A stretch of DNA of 64,000 nucleotides from an uncultured Bacteroidales bacterium (GCA_900319405.1 ONOH01000006.1:1-64000); one strand, 5' to 3'; counted from the stretch's first letter, positions 14,704 through 23,754 are shown. Numbers and translations: made by a program. Notes: generated from the sequence alone by a model not told the origin.

Positions 14704-17386
14704 CGCGGATCAGGTGAACATCACACTGCGGGAACGGGATGGAGATGCCAGCTGCATTCAAGGCCTCGTAAATCACTTCCCTGGAACGGTCGATGTAGCC
14801 AATCCTTTCGGGAACCAGCACATATTGCTTCACAGCGATGTTCACCGAACTGTCGGCCATATCAGCCACAACCACCTTGATGCCATACCCGGGTTCCACG
14901 ATATCCCGGCCGTAACGGTCCTTGGTCTGCATTTGTTTCATGGCCTCCAACAGCACCTCGCGTACTCTCCTGACGTCAGTCCCATAAGCCACGCCCGTCA
15001 AAATCTTGGTGAACTCGTAGGAATTGTTGCGGGTGAGGTTGTTGAAGTTCTTGCCGAAGAGGGAGGCATTCAGGAAGGACATTTCCGTTCCGTCCAGGGT
15101 TTCCACCACCACGCACTGGTAGTTAATGGCCACCACGCGTCCGCGCACGCCATCGCATTCGATCCAGTCTCCCACCCTCAGGCGGCCTCCCATGAGCTGG
15201 ATACCGTAGATGAAGTTGTTCAGGATGTCCTTGAGGGCGAGACCGATACCGGCCGACAGACCGCCGGCCACCAGGCTCAGGGATCCGGTTGGCATACGCA
15301 GAACGACCACCACTACCACCACATAGGTCATCCAGATGAACACGCTGATGATGCTGTTTCCAAGGGACAGGTTGATTTCATTGTCCCGGATGGTGGTGCG
15401 CTTGTGCTTGCGCATGAAGCTGGCATAACGGAGGTATTGCCAGAGGGCGTGAATAGCCCGGTTGACATAGCGAAGAACAACGAACAGGATAACGAGGCCG
15501 ATAATGGCCTTGCCCGAAATCCGGAGCGTTTCGGCACCGTTCTTGTCCAGGAGCCGGACAAAAGGGATATTGAAAATCTTGTCGTACAGGTCGTCGAAGT
15601 CGAAGATGCTCAGCGACATATGCACGCACAGCGGCAGGGAGACCAGCAGCATGGCAGGGACCGCCACCTGCCGGATGAAATCGTAGAACCAGGTGGCGCC
15701 GAACAGCAGGGACTCGCGGTCCTCGCCGCCCACATAGGTGATGCGGTCCCGCATGGCTTTCACGCGTTTTTCCAGCCAACCTTCCCTGTATCGGCCCAGC
15801 AGGTCTGTCACACAGACGATGGTGAGCAAAACGGCCAGTTGGAAATACCACCACACCAGAATGAGCAGCGCCACAAAGGTGTAGCCCAGGAACGAAAACA
15901 CAAACGAGACCAGATAGATGGCCAGCGAGGCCCAGCCCAGGATGCTGTCGATGGCGGTTGCCTTTCCGCTCTCCCGGATACAGAAAAACAGCTGCCGCAG
16001 CACGGCAAAGGCCAGGATGGGCGGGAACAGGAAATTCATCAGCCTGTCCGGCACGAAAGTGATGCGGCAGACGATGATGAAAATGGCGATGATAAAACTG
16101 GGTATGTAAAGCCGGAGACTGGGATGAATCTGCTCCCGTTTTACGCGCAGCAGCAGGGAACCGGTAATGGCAATAAGCAGCCAAAGGAAAGTGTTGATGT
16201 GGCGGGCGCCCAGCTCGATATACTCGTTCCCGTGCACACCGAACCCCAGCAGCAGGAAATAGAGGACGGTTCCCGCCAAAACCGAGAACAAGGGCAGCTG
16301 GTTAAGGGGAAGCATGCGCTTGATTTTTCGGATGCGGCTCAGGAGCAGCAGGAGGAGGAAGGTAAGTATCCAAACAACCACCAAAGCCACAAGCTGGATG
16401 GCCGTAACCAGTACGAGCATGGAATTTGCGCCCTTGCTGGAAAGACCTTCGAAAAGGTCGCCGTCGTCTTCCTCACCGGTCAACCCGCCTTCCGCCGCTA
16501 CGGCCAGGGAATCCGAGGGCTGGGGGGCCTCCTGATCCAGATCCCTGAAATCATACTGATCGCGCAGCGCGACCTTGACTTTTTCCCAATTCCCCCGGGG
16601 ATCGGCCAGAATGTCCAGGAAAGGGGTCTGACCATCCACGAAGACATATCTCTCCAGCTCGCGATAGCGGGACTGGGCATAATCGTACGCCTCCTTCATA
16701 CGCCAGTAAGCGGCCTGGTAGTGCGTGCTGTCCGCTATCCAGGTGGCACGGTTGCCGGCATGGATCTTCAGGAAATCGGAGGCATACTTGATACACGAAT
16801 CCCTGTATATCTCCCCTTGTTCATCCAGCACAAAAGGAGAGGCAAGCGAGTCCTTTACGGCAATCCGGATCACTTCCCGCTCCAGGGAGGAGGCCATTTC
16901 GGAGTATTGCCGGTTCAGGGAATCGCCGTGGAACATCAGGCTGTCCGGCAGGATCTCAATCTCTATTTCCTTCATCACGGGAGGAAGGCGGCGAAGGGCC
17001 TCGATCAAACGGGCATAACGGTCAATTTCGATGGTCAGCTCGTGGACAATGCGGTCGTACGGCCTTTTCTCCTTGTTGAAATCCCGGTAAGCAGCCGATA
17101 CCTTGTTCAAGGCGTAGGCAAGATCGAAGGTCATCTCCCGCTCCTGCGTATACAACAGGATGGACAGTTCATTGGACTGCGTGATGACATCCACCATCCG
17201 CTGGTGCTGAAGCGCATAATCCTTGTCAAAGAGACTCTGTTCCTCCAGCTTCCGCGCATGGTCCATTTTCAGCTCGGACCGCAGGTCCCGGAGCACCTCG
17301 GTCAGGGGCTGCCCGTTCACGATGGACAGCAACGGTATGCTGAATACAAGGGCAGCAAAGATTAAAGTCAGCCACTTTTTCTTCAT
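14693..17386 (-). CDS. Large MscS-family mechanosensitive channel
   Basis: The protein has 897 residues from this start. A signal peptide (MKKKWLTLIF...) is followed by a long, helical, charged periplasmic region (about 25-300, coiled-coil-like), roughly eight membrane segments (about 320-620) and a C-terminal MscS core (GGLSAGIGLALKDILNNFIYG, then GDWIECDGVRGRVVAI and NASLFGKNFNNLTRN). Such MscK-like channels release solutes on hypo-osmotic shock. An ATG at 17416 is ruled out because it lies in the TATCTTTG box at 17414-17421; ATGs at 17398 and 17386 remain, and 17386 has a purine-rich AGGGAT just upstream and starts the signal peptide. The gene's 3' end overlaps the barrel gene. Confidence 0.9.
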   Translation of the reverse strand: MKKKWLTLIFAALVFSIPLLSIVNGQPLTEVLRDLRSELKMDHARKLEEQSLFDKDYALQHQRMVDVITQSNELSILLYTQEREMTFDLAYALNKVSAAYRDFNKEKRPYDRIVHELTIEIDRYARLIEALRRLPPVMKEIEIEILPDSLMFHGDSLNRQYSEMASSLEREVIRIAVKDSLASPFVLDEQGEIYRDSCIKYASDFLKIHAGNRATWIADSTHYQAAYWRMKEAYDYAQSRYRELERYVFVDGQTPFLDILADPRGNWEKVKVALRDQYDFRDLDQEAPQPSDSLAVAAEGGLTGEEDDGDLFEGLSSKGANSMLVLVTAIQLVALVVVWILTFLLLLLLSRIRKIKRMLPLNQLPLFSVLAGTVLYFLLLGFGVHGNEYIELGARHINTFLWLLIAITGSLLLRVKREQIHPSLRLYIPSFIIAIFIIVCRITFVPDRLMNFLFPPILAFAVLRQLFFCIRESGKATAIDSILGWASLAIYLVSFVFSFLGYTFVALLILVWWYFQLAVLLTIVCVTDLLGRYREGWLEKRVKAMRDRITYVGGEDRESLLFGATWFYDFIRQVAVPAMLLVSLPLCVHMSLSIFDFDDLYDKIFNIPFVRLLDKNGAETLRISGKAIIGLVILFVVLRYVNRAIHALWQYLRYASFMRKHKRTTIRDNEINLSLGNSIISVFIWMTYVVVVVVVLRMPTGSLSLVAGGLSAGIGLALKDILNNFIYGIQLMGGRLRVGDWIECDGVRGRVVAINYQCVVVETLDGTEMSFLNASLFGKNFNNLTRNNSYEFTKILTGVAYGTDVRRVREVLLEAMKQMQTKDRYGRDIVEPGYGIKVVVADMADSSVNIAVKQYVLVPERIGYIDRSREVIYEALNAAGISIPFPQCDVHLIRDEK

Positions 17387-17413
17387 ATCCCTGGACATTT
17401 TGAGACAATTGTC

Positions 17414-17421
17414 CAAAGATA
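17414..17421 (-). promoter_or_regulatory. -7 box for the MscS gene
   Basis: The minus strand reads TATCTTTG in the gap after the RlmI-like gene. It overlaps the most upstream in-frame ATG of the MscS reading frame, which decides against that start. Confidence 0.6.
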
Positions 17422-17472
17422 CTCATTTTTTTCGAATGCGTGAACAGTTCGGCCCTGACAAAACGCCGGGTC

Positions 17473-18666
17473 CTACTCCACGTACAACAACAAGCCTTTC
17501 AGGTACTCCCCTTCGGGGTGGTAGATGTTGACCGAATGGTCGGTGGGCTGGTTCAGACGGTCCAGGATGCGGACGCTTCGGCCGGTCTCGGCGGCGGCGG
17601 AGAAAACCGCCAGGGCGAAGGCCTCCTTGTCCACCACCTGCGAGCAGCTGAAGCTGAAGACAAAGCCGCCGGGAGCTACCTTGGCGATAGCGGCGGCATT
17701 GAGGCGCTGATAGGCCCGGAGGGCATTTTTGAGGGCGCCGCGGTGCTTTGCGAAAGCCGGAGGATCCACGATGATCAGATCGTAGGCCCCTTCGGGCACC
17801 TGTTTCACGAAATCGATGGCGTCGCAGCAATGGGAGCTGTGCTGCCCGGGCGCAAAGCCGTTCAGGGCCACGTTGCGATCTACCATATCCATCGCACGGC
17901 GGGAACTGTCCACGGAATCGACGTGGACGGCACCGCCGGAGAGGGCATAAATGGAAAAACCGCCGGTGTAGCAGAAGAGGTTCAGGACACGCCTGCCCTC
18001 AGAGAGCCGCCCCACCGCGGCGCGATTTTCGCGCTGGTCCAGGAAAAAGCCGGTCTTCTGGCCTTCTTCCCAGTTCACCAGGAAGCGTTTTCCGTTTTCC
18101 AGCACACACTGTTCTCTGGTGTCAAAGCCGGGGGCCTTCCAGAGGTAGCCGTCTATCAGTTCCAGGCCGGCCTTGAAGGGGGCAGTGCCGGAACTTTTGT
18201 CGTAAACGGCCTTGAGACCGCCTCCATAAACCGCCTTCAAGGCTTCGCAGATGGCCGATTTGGCCCGGAACATTCCGGCCGAATGGGCCTGCATCACGCA
18301 CACCCCGTCATAATAATCCACGATGAGGCCGGGCAGGCCGTCCCCTTCCCCGTGGACCAGCCGGTAGCAGTTGGTAGTTTCCGCTCCCGCCAGCCCGTAG
18401 GCCTCCCTCAGATGGAAGGCTCTCCGGAGCATCCGCTGCCAGAAATCGGGCCGGGTGGGGTCTTCGTCAAAACTGAGGATGCGGACGGCGATGGAGCCAA
18501 TCTGGTAGTGGCCGCAGGCGAGAAGCCGTCCGTCCGAGGAGCAGACGCTTACGAGGTCTCCCTCGGCCGGATGGCCCGTGATTTGGGCAATGGCCCCGGA
18601 AAAGACCCAGGGGTGATAGCGCAGGATGGATTCCTCCCTGCGGGGCTTCAGGATTACTTTATCCAT
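17473..18666 (-). CDS. rlmI: RlmI-like 23S rRNA (cytosine-C5) methyltransferase
   Basis: The protein has 397 residues. An N-terminal PUA-type domain (ILKPRREESILRYHPWVFSG, about 4-75) precedes a Rossmann methyltransferase domain with RVLNLFCYTGGFSIYAL (SAM site), DSSRRAMDMVDRNVALNG, LIIVDPPAF and FSFSCSQ with the catalytic Cys. In E. coli RlmI methylates C1962 of 23S rRNA; the same target is inferred here. It overlaps the upstream exonuclease gene by 8 nt, so it is the last gene of a three-gene transcript (lipoprotein, exonuclease, rlmI). Confidence 0.9.
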   Translation of the reverse strand: MDKVILKPRREESILRYHPWVFSGAIAQITGHPAEGDLVSVCSSDGRLLACGHYQIGSIAVRILSFDEDPTRPDFWQRMLRRAFHLREAYGLAGAETTNCYRLVHGEGDGLPGLIVDYYDGVCVMQAHSAGMFRAKSAICEALKAVYGGGLKAVYDKSSGTAPFKAGLELIDGYLWKAPGFDTREQCVLENGKRFLVNWEEGQKTGFFLDQRENRAAVGRLSEGRRVLNLFCYTGGFSIYALSGGAVHVDSVDSSRRAMDMVDRNVALNGFAPGQHSSHCCDAIDFVKQVPEGAYDLIIVDPPAFAKHRGALKNALRAYQRLNAAAIAKVAPGGFVFSFSCSQVVDKEAFALAVFSAAAETGRSVRILDRLNQPTDHSVNIYHPEGEYLKGLLLYVE

Positions 18667-19294
18667 TGTCTTGTTTTCTTTCGGGGTGGAGTTCCTCGGG
18701 CGTGAGGGGGTTCTTGGGCGAATGAATCAGTTTAAGGTACATCTCCCGGCACACCCACGCATCTGTGGCGGCATAGCGCAGCTGGGATTCGGACAGGTGG
18801 TCGGCCTCCCAGTTGCTCAGTTGCTGGGCCTTGGAAATTTTTACGCCCAGGATGATGGCCGTCATCTTCTTGACGCTCTTGTCCCGGATTCCGTATTCCC
18901 AAACGATATTCTGGAGGTCCACAAATCCCCTGGGCGAGAACTTGCACAGTTTCTGAAGGCCCCTTACGTCGTCCAGTGTGGCGGCACCCACCTTGACAAT
19001 GGAAGGATTGGCCAGGATGGAAGCCAGCTGAGGCGGGAGTCCCATCGGCTTGACGCGGAAAAGGAAGGCCTTTCCACCTCCGGAAAGCTGCAGGAGCGCA
19101 GTTCCTCCCGGGGGCTGGTCCGGCGAAAAGCTGGGACGGGTTTCCGTGTCGAAGCCCAGTACCTTCTGGCGTCTGAGGTAGCGGAGGGCTCTGTGGAAAT
19201 CTTCCCCTTCGCTGTCCACCACCACGATTTCTCCGGGAAAGGAGGCCAGTTCCAGGGCGCCTATTTCCTCGGGACTAACGGAAATCTTGAACAT
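18659..19294 (-). CDS. 3'-5' exonuclease, RNase D-like
   Basis: The protein has 211 residues, a single DEDDy exonuclease domain. The acidic metal-binding residues are visible in GFDTETRPSF (D and E), VGAATLDDVRGL (D) and LRYAATDAWVCREMY (Tyr and last Asp). It lacks the HRDC domains of full RNase D, as in the short 3'-5' exonucleases common in Bacteroidota. It probably trims RNA, possibly tRNA or rRNA, consistent with its rRNA-methyltransferase neighbour. It overlaps rlmI by 8 nt and the upstream lipoprotein gene by 20 nt, implying translational coupling. Confidence 0.85.
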   Translation of the reverse strand: MFKISVSPEEIGALELASFPGEIVVVDSEGEDFHRALRYLRRQKVLGFDTETRPSFSPDQPPGGTALLQLSGGGKAFLFRVKPMGLPPQLASILANPSIVKVGAATLDDVRGLQKLCKFSPRGFVDLQNIVWEYGIRDKSVKKMTAIILGVKISKAQQLSNWEADHLSESQLRYAATDAWVCREMYLKLIHSPKNPLTPEELHPERKQDNG

Positions 19295-20360
19295 AGGCGG
19301 ATTCTACATAAGAAGCGTCCGCTTCTTCCAGGACCAGTCCTCCCTGGACCGATTCCTCCGTAAGGTAATAGCGGACAAGCGGGCGAGCTATGCGGTGGGT
19401 GAAAAGGTTGACGCTGCGAAGCGCCTCATAGACAGCCTTCGCCAAGGCACTTCTGGGCTCGACAAAATAAAAATCCCGGGAGAGCATCCGGTCAAAGGAG
19501 GCATCTTCCTCCGTTCCTGCCTGACGGATGATATCCAGTTCCGAAGCCAGGTAGGAGGGTTGGGCCTGGTAGGTATCCAGCAGGATGACATCCAGCTTCC
19601 GGCCCTCGGAGCGATATTGGCGAAGCAGAGAGCGCAATTCCGTACGGATGTCCAGCGCATCGGGCGGAGAGAGGACGGAGAGGGTGGCATCCTCCCAGCC
19701 TTTTCTGGAAAAAACGGCCTGCCAGGCACCCGAAGCCCGGGTTTTGGCCCCGGTCCACACCAGGATATGGCGGCTTCCGCGGGAATAAGCGTCCTCCAGC
19801 ATCGCATCGGCCGATGTCAGCAGGAGACTCCTCCCTCCGGTGAGCTGCTGGAGGGTATCCACATCGAAAAGGCCGTATTCCGCCTGGAGCGAAGAGGTGA
19901 AAACGAGCATTTTGGCAGGCGTTCTGACACTGGTGCTGTCCCAGGCGAAAAGGGCGTTGCGGACGGCCACCTCGCGAAGGCTGTCCACATGTTCGCGGGC
20001 ATCCGGCCCTTCGGTGACAAAATGCGAATAGGGCTCATTGTAGGCATCCAGGATGACCTCGAAGCATTCTCCGGCGAAGTCCGGCAGAGAGTCGCGATTG
20101 TACCGGCCGTCGATGTTGTCCCGGCGGTCCGATGAACGCAGGTACTGCGCCAGGGAGATGGCATCGGAGGGGTCTCCGATGATGGCCACGGAACCCGCCG
20201 CTCCGATATGGCCGGCACGGGTGGCAATATGCCCCGCACCCAGGGTATCGGCCGATACGGCCAGAACCAGCGGAATGGTGGGACGGGGCGCAGCAGCACG
20301 ACGCCGGCACGCAGAGAACACGGCCAGGACGGCAAGGACCCCTATGAAGTACTTTCTCAT
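19275..20360 (-). CDS. Lipoprotein of unknown function
   Basis: The protein has 361 residues from the ATG at 20360 (MRKYFIGVLAVLAVFSAC). A lipobox ending in Cys makes it a probable lipoprotein. After it come two similar-sized alpha/beta-looking halves: one around GHIGAAGSVAIIGDPSDA and a second around RSLLLTSADAMLEDA and LDVILLDTYQAQPSYL. The overall look resembles periplasmic binding or type-1 binding-protein folds, but I recognise no family and no catalytic motif. It heads the transcript with the RNase D-like and RlmI-like genes and has a good promoter at 20378-20408. The upstream 10 codons of the open frame overlap the promoter and are excluded. Confidence 0.65.
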   Translation of the reverse strand: MRKYFIGVLAVLAVFSACRRRAAAPRPTIPLVLAVSADTLGAGHIATRAGHIGAAGSVAIIGDPSDAISLAQYLRSSDRRDNIDGRYNRDSLPDFAGECFEVILDAYNEPYSHFVTEGPDAREHVDSLREVAVRNALFAWDSTSVRTPAKMLVFTSSLQAEYGLFDVDTLQQLTGGRSLLLTSADAMLEDAYSRGSRHILVWTGAKTRASGAWQAVFSRKGWEDATLSVLSPPDALDIRTELRSLLRQYRSEGRKLDVILLDTYQAQPSYLASELDIIRQAGTEEDASFDRMLSRDFYFVEPRSALAKAVYEALRSVNLFTHRIARPLVRYYLTEESVQGGLVLEEADASYVESAYVQDFR

Positions 20361-20377
20361 ATTTACGAAGTAAAATG

Positions 20378-20408
20378 CAAAATTACACAATTCCGGCTAT
20401 TTTTCCAA
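20378..20408 (-). promoter_or_regulatory. Bacteroidota promoter for the lipoprotein-exonuclease-rlmI unit
   Basis: On the minus strand TTG (20406-20408), a 20-bp spacer and TAATTTTG (20378-20385) precede the ATG by 17 nt. The -33 element lies within the end of the upstream hydrolase gene. Confidence 0.6.
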
Positions 20409-21023
20409 CGAAAGCACTTCCCGAATCTTGGGAACCAGCAGCGACTCAATGTATTCCGGCTCCATAAAATGACTCCCTTCGTACTCGGTGTAGGTTTTTC
20501 CGAAGTGCCGCTCCCAGAGGTCGATCCGCACCACGCCGGACTTTTTGTAATGGTCCTGCGTGCCGAAAAAGGCGTAGTAATATCCGTCGGGCTCGATGGC
20601 GGCGAGGGCTGCCTCATCGTGGGCTTTGTACTTGCGGAGTACCCGGAAGGTGAATTTCAACGCCTGGCGGTCTCCCTCCTTCACCGGGAACTTGTGGTGC
20701 AGATACCATCGGCCCGGGGCGAAAAGTGCCAGGAACCGGGCCCGATAGAGAACGGCGGCGCCGCCCAGCGAGGGAGAAACGAAAAGATGCGGTATGCCCT
20801 GGATCCGGAGGGCCTGGACGGCACCCAGGGACTCTCCGATGACCAAATCCGGCCGGTATTCCCGGACCCAGGCGGCAATCTGGGCACGGCCGGCCTCGGG
20901 GTCGAAATCGTAGGTGCGGATGACCACATGTACCCGGGATGGCGGGAAAAGCGTTTTCAGATGATTAGGGATGCGGCTGTCCCCGCCGCCTCCCATACCG
21001 TGGATATACAAGATTGTTTTCAT
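20397..21023 (-). CDS. YqiA-like alpha/beta hydrolase
   Basis: The protein has 208 residues. It is a compact alpha/beta hydrolase: ILYIHGMGGGG near the N-terminus (oxyanion region), the nucleophile elbow GESLGAVQAL with Ser, a late Asp in FFGTQDHY and the catalytic His in EGSHFMEPE. The size and motifs match the YqiA/UPF0227 esterases. The substrate is unknown. The ATG at 21023 is used; a TTG three codons upstream lies in the promoter. A TAATTTTG box ends just 6 nt before the ATG, and no other Met could replace it without deleting the first beta strand, so the transcript is likely leaderless. Confidence 0.82.
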   Translation of the reverse strand: MKTILYIHGMGGGGDSRIPNHLKTLFPPSRVHVVIRTYDFDPEAGRAQIAAWVREYRPDLVIGESLGAVQALRIQGIPHLFVSPSLGGAAVLYRARFLALFAPGRWYLHHKFPVKEGDRQALKFTFRVLRKYKAHDEAALAAIEPDGYYYAFFGTQDHYKKSGVVRIDLWERHFGKTYTEYEGSHFMEPEYIESLLVPKIREVLSLEK

Positions 21024-21026
21024 CAG

Positions 21027-21057
21027 TTGCAAAATTACAATATTCTACATAAATTTG
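21027..21057 (+). promoter_or_regulatory. Bacteroidota promoter for the C1 peptidase gene
   Basis: TTG (21027-21029), 20 bp, then TAAATTTG (21050-21057), 21 nt before the ATG. Its -33 element lies against the -7 box of the divergent hydrolase gene, so the two promoters may interfere. Confidence 0.65.
21030..21037 (-). promoter_or_regulatory. -7 box for the YqiA-like hydrolase, 6 nt before its ATG
   Basis: The minus strand reads TAATTTTG, then CAACTG, then ATG. This implies a leaderless or near-leaderless mRNA. Confidence 0.55.
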
Positions 21058-21078
21058 TAAAAACATAATTCATTCCTT

Positions 21079-22281
21079 ATGAAAAAACTAATGACCTCGG
21101 CCGCTGTGCTGGCCCTCACTTTGATGAGCGCCCAGGCGCAGACGCGCCCCGCCGCACCTGTAACTCCTTCCGACTATCAGTTTACCATCGTGAAGGAGAA
21201 TCCCGTCACATCCATCAAAAACCAGAACCGCAGCGGAACCTGCTGGTGCTTCAGCGCCCTGTCGTTCCTGGAGTCGGAGGTTATCAAGGCCAAAGGCCTG
21301 AAGGATCCGGCCCTGTATCCGGACTTCTCTGAGATGTACGTCGTCCGCCGCGCCTATGCCGACCGCGCCAGAAAGTACGTCCGGATGGACGGCCGTATGG
21401 GCTTCTCCGTCGGCTCGGACTTTGGTGATGCCCTGGAAGTGGCCAAGAAATACGGTCTCATCGACCAGAACAGCTATTCCGGTCTCCAGTACGGCTATGA
21501 CCTTCCCGTCCAGGGAGAGCTGGACGCCGTCCTCCGCGGATATATGGACGCTGTCCTGAAGAATCCCAACAGAAAACTCACCAACGTATGGCCCAAGGGC
21601 CTGGAAGGCATTCTAGACGCCTATATGGGTCCGGTGCCTGAAACCTTCACCGTGAACGGTGTCTCCTACACCACCCAGAGTTACCGCGACGCACAGGGCC
21701 TGAACCTGGACGATTATATCGGCTTCACCTCTTTCACCCACCATCCTTTCTACAGTTCCTTCGCGGTGGAAGTGGCCGACAACTGGCGCGGAACCCCTTC
21801 CTGGAATGTTCCGCTGGATGAGTTTATGGCCATCATCGACCATGCCGTCAACAACGGTTACACCGTAGCCTGGGGTGGAGACGTTTCCGAAGCCGGCTTC
21901 ACCCGCAACGGTCTGGGCATCCTCGTGGACACCGAGGTGAAGGCCACCAGCGGCTCGGACCAGGAGCGCTGGGTCGGCAAGGCCGAGGAAAAACCGGTAG
22001 AGAAAAAGGCTGTCAGGGAAATCAAGGTCACCCAGGAGAACCGCCAGCAGTGGTTTGACGAGAAAACCTCCACGGACGACCACGGCATGCACCTGTACGG
22101 CATCGCCAAGGACCAGAACGGTGTGAAGTACTACCTGATCAAGAACTCCTGGGGAGAAAGCGGTGAGTACAAGGGCATCTGGTATATGAGCGAGGAATTC
22201 TGCAAGGGCAAGACCCTGAATATCGTCGTGAACAAGAACGCCGTTCCCAAGGAGATTCTCAAGAAGCTGGGACTCAAATAA
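21079..22281 (+). CDS. Secreted C1-family cysteine peptidase (bleomycin-hydrolase-like)
   Basis: The protein has 400 residues. After a signal peptide (about 1-21, ending AQAQ), the papain-fold residues are clear: Gln49 and Cys55 in KNQNRSGTCWCFS, His in DDHGMHLYG and Asn in IKNSWGESG. The length and spacing fit the C1B group (aminopeptidase C/bleomycin hydrolase), but the signal peptide puts it in the periplasm or outside, unlike cytosolic PepC. Such exported C1B peptidases are common in Bacteroidales. pssA begins 2 nt after the stop, so the two are likely co-transcribed. Confidence 0.9.
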   Translation: MKKLMTSAAVLALTLMSAQAQTRPAAPVTPSDYQFTIVKENPVTSIKNQNRSGTCWCFSALSFLESEVIKAKGLKDPALYPDFSEMYVVRRAYADRARKYVRMDGRMGFSVGSDFGDALEVAKKYGLIDQNSYSGLQYGYDLPVQGELDAVLRGYMDAVLKNPNRKLTNVWPKGLEGILDAYMGPVPETFTVNGVSYTTQSYRDAQGLNLDDYIGFTSFTHHPFYSSFAVEVADNWRGTPSWNVPLDEFMAIIDHAVNNGYTVAWGGDVSEAGFTRNGLGILVDTEVKATSGSDQERWVGKAEEKPVEKKAVREIKVTQENRQQWFDEKTSTDDHGMHLYGIAKDQNGVKYYLIKNSWGESGEYKGIWYMSEEFCKGKTLNIVVNKNAVPKEILKKLGLK

Positions 22282-22283
22282 GA

Positions 22284-22997
22284 ATGGGCTTTAGAAAACA
22301 CATTCCCAATTGCATCACTTCTATGAATGCCCTCGCGGGCACCATAGGAGTGGTGTTTGCTTTGCAGGGGCGGCCCGACTACGGCTTCATCTGTATGCTG
22401 GCCGCCGCCGTCTGCGACTTCTGCGACGGGCTGGCCGCCCGCCTGCTGGGCGCTTATTCCCCGATGGGCAAGGAGCTGGATTCCCTGGCCGATATGGTGA
22501 GTTTCGGCGTTCTCCCCTCGATGATCCTCATCGGAACGATGCAGCTCAAGGGCGTTAACAGCTGGACGGAGGCAATTCCGGTTTTTTTGGCCGTGATGAG
22601 CGCCCTGAGGCTGGCCAAGTTCAACGTAGACGAGCGGCAAAGCACCGATTTTATCGGCGTAGCAACCCCTACCGCCGCCATCATCTGCGGGTCGTTGTGC
22701 CACTTTTCCCTGCACAGCACAGCCCTGGACGCCCTGGTGGGCAGCCTTTGGTTCCTTCCGGCGGTGGCCGTAGTGCTGGGACTTTTGCTGGTGAGCGAGA
22801 TTCCGATGTTCGGAATGAAGGTGGCCAAGGGGCACAAACTCCTGGATGCCAAGCGCATCGTTTTCCTTTGCGCCGTCGTCGCCATCCTTGTCTCTGTCGT
22901 GGCCTTCCGCCTCAACTGGAGCCTGGTCCCGCTGGGCGTGTTTGTTTTCTACATCCTGGAAAACCTGGTTCTGAGTGCCTTCCCGTCCCGTTCATAA
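22284..22997 (+). CDS. pssA: CDP-diacylglycerol-serine O-phosphatidyltransferase
   Basis: The protein has 237 residues and several membrane segments. The CDP-alcohol phosphotransferase signature D-G-x2-A-R-x8-G-x3-D-x3-D is complete (DGLAARLLGAYSPMGKELD, then SLAD). It makes phosphatidylserine from CDP-diacylglycerol and serine at the inner membrane, the first step to phosphatidylethanolamine. The choice of PssA over other CDP-alcohol transferases rests on length and the PNCITSMNALAGTIG N-terminus. It overlaps the downstream GH25 gene by 23 nt. Confidence 0.9.
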   Translation: MGFRKHIPNCITSMNALAGTIGVVFALQGRPDYGFICMLAAAVCDFCDGLAARLLGAYSPMGKELDSLADMVSFGVLPSMILIGTMQLKGVNSWTEAIPVFLAVMSALRLAKFNVDERQSTDFIGVATPTAAIICGSLCHFSLHSTALDALVGSLWFLPAVAVVLGLLLVSEIPMFGMKVAKGHKLLDAKRIVFLCAVVAILVSVVAFRLNWSLVPLGVFVFYILENLVLSAFPSRS

Positions 22998-23754
22998 ACG
23001 CAAGAAGAAAAGCAAAAAGAAAGTCCTCAGCCCCTGGTGGGTGGCAGGAGCTTTGGGCCTTGTCCTGGTGGGCGTGCTGCTCCCGCACTGGCTCGCCGGA
23101 GACGGTCCGGAAACAGGCGCGGCAGTTCCCGGAAACTACCGGCACTTCGTGGTGGACCTCTCGCACAACAACCCTCGCAAGGTGCAGTGGGACTCCCTGA
23201 AGGTGGTGCTGGACCGGCAGGGAAACACCAGTCGGGACATTGCCGGCGCCAAGCTCATCCTCCCCCTCTCGCACGTCGTAATGAAAGCCACCGAAGGGCT
23301 CACCCATCAGGATCGGCATTTCGATCAGTGGTGGGCCGATGCCGGAAAGGCCGGTTTTTCCCGCGGCGCCTATCATTTCTTCCGCTCGTCCAAGGATCCT
23401 GCGGCACAGGCGAAGCACTACATCGGCCGGGTTAGTCTTACCCACAAGGATCTCCCGCCCATCCTGGACATCGAGACGGTGCACGGCGGCTGTACGCGGG
23501 AAGAGCTCAACCAAAAGGCCCTCCAATGGCTCCAGGCTGTTGAGAACCACTATGGGCGCAGGCCCATCGTCTATACCGGAGACTCCTTTGCCCAGGAATG
23601 GCTCGGCACCGAAATTACTGCCCGCTATCCCCTGTGGATTGCCCGTTACAACCCTCAGCCGCCCCGTACGAAGGACTGGAAGTGGTGGCAGTTTACCGAC
23701 CGGGCGGTGGTGTACGGCATTTCCGCTTATGTTGATTTATCCGTTATACCATGA
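22975..23754 (+). CDS. Membrane-anchored GH25 muramidase (lysozyme)
   Basis: The protein has 259 residues. A Lys/Arg-rich N-terminus and one membrane segment (about 17-40) precede a GH25 domain: VVDLSHNN, PILDIETVHGG with the catalytic Asp/Glu pair, IVYTGDSFAQEW and WKWWQFTD. These enzymes cut the N-acetylmuramic acid beta-1,4 N-acetylglucosamine bond of peptidoglycan. The start is a GTG at 22975 inside the end of pssA; no ATG is available before the domain. The stop overlaps the next gene's start (ATGA). Confidence 0.88.
   Translation: MPSRPVHKRKKKSKKKVLSPWWVAGALGLVLVGVLLPHWLAGDGPETGAAVPGNYRHFVVDLSHNNPRKVQWDSLKVVLDRQGNTSRDIAGAKLILPLSHVVMKATEGLTHQDRHFDQWWADAGKAGFSRGAYHFFRSSKDPAAQAKHYIGRVSLTHKDLPPILDIETVHGGCTREELNQKALQWLQAVENHYGRRPIVYTGDSFAQEWLGTEITARYPLWIARYNPQPPRTKDWKWWQFTDRAVVYGISAYVDLSVIP

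Noticed and set aside
14555..17365. 936-codon open frame on the plus strand
   Set aside because: It is wholly antisense to the MscS gene, whose motifs and membrane segments are clear. The plus-strand translation is His/Gln/Gly-rich without any recognisable domain, as expected from GC-rich antisense frames.
17387..17416. Upstream start of the MscS gene at 17416
   Set aside because: That ATG lies within the TATCTTTG promoter box and would not be transcribed from it.
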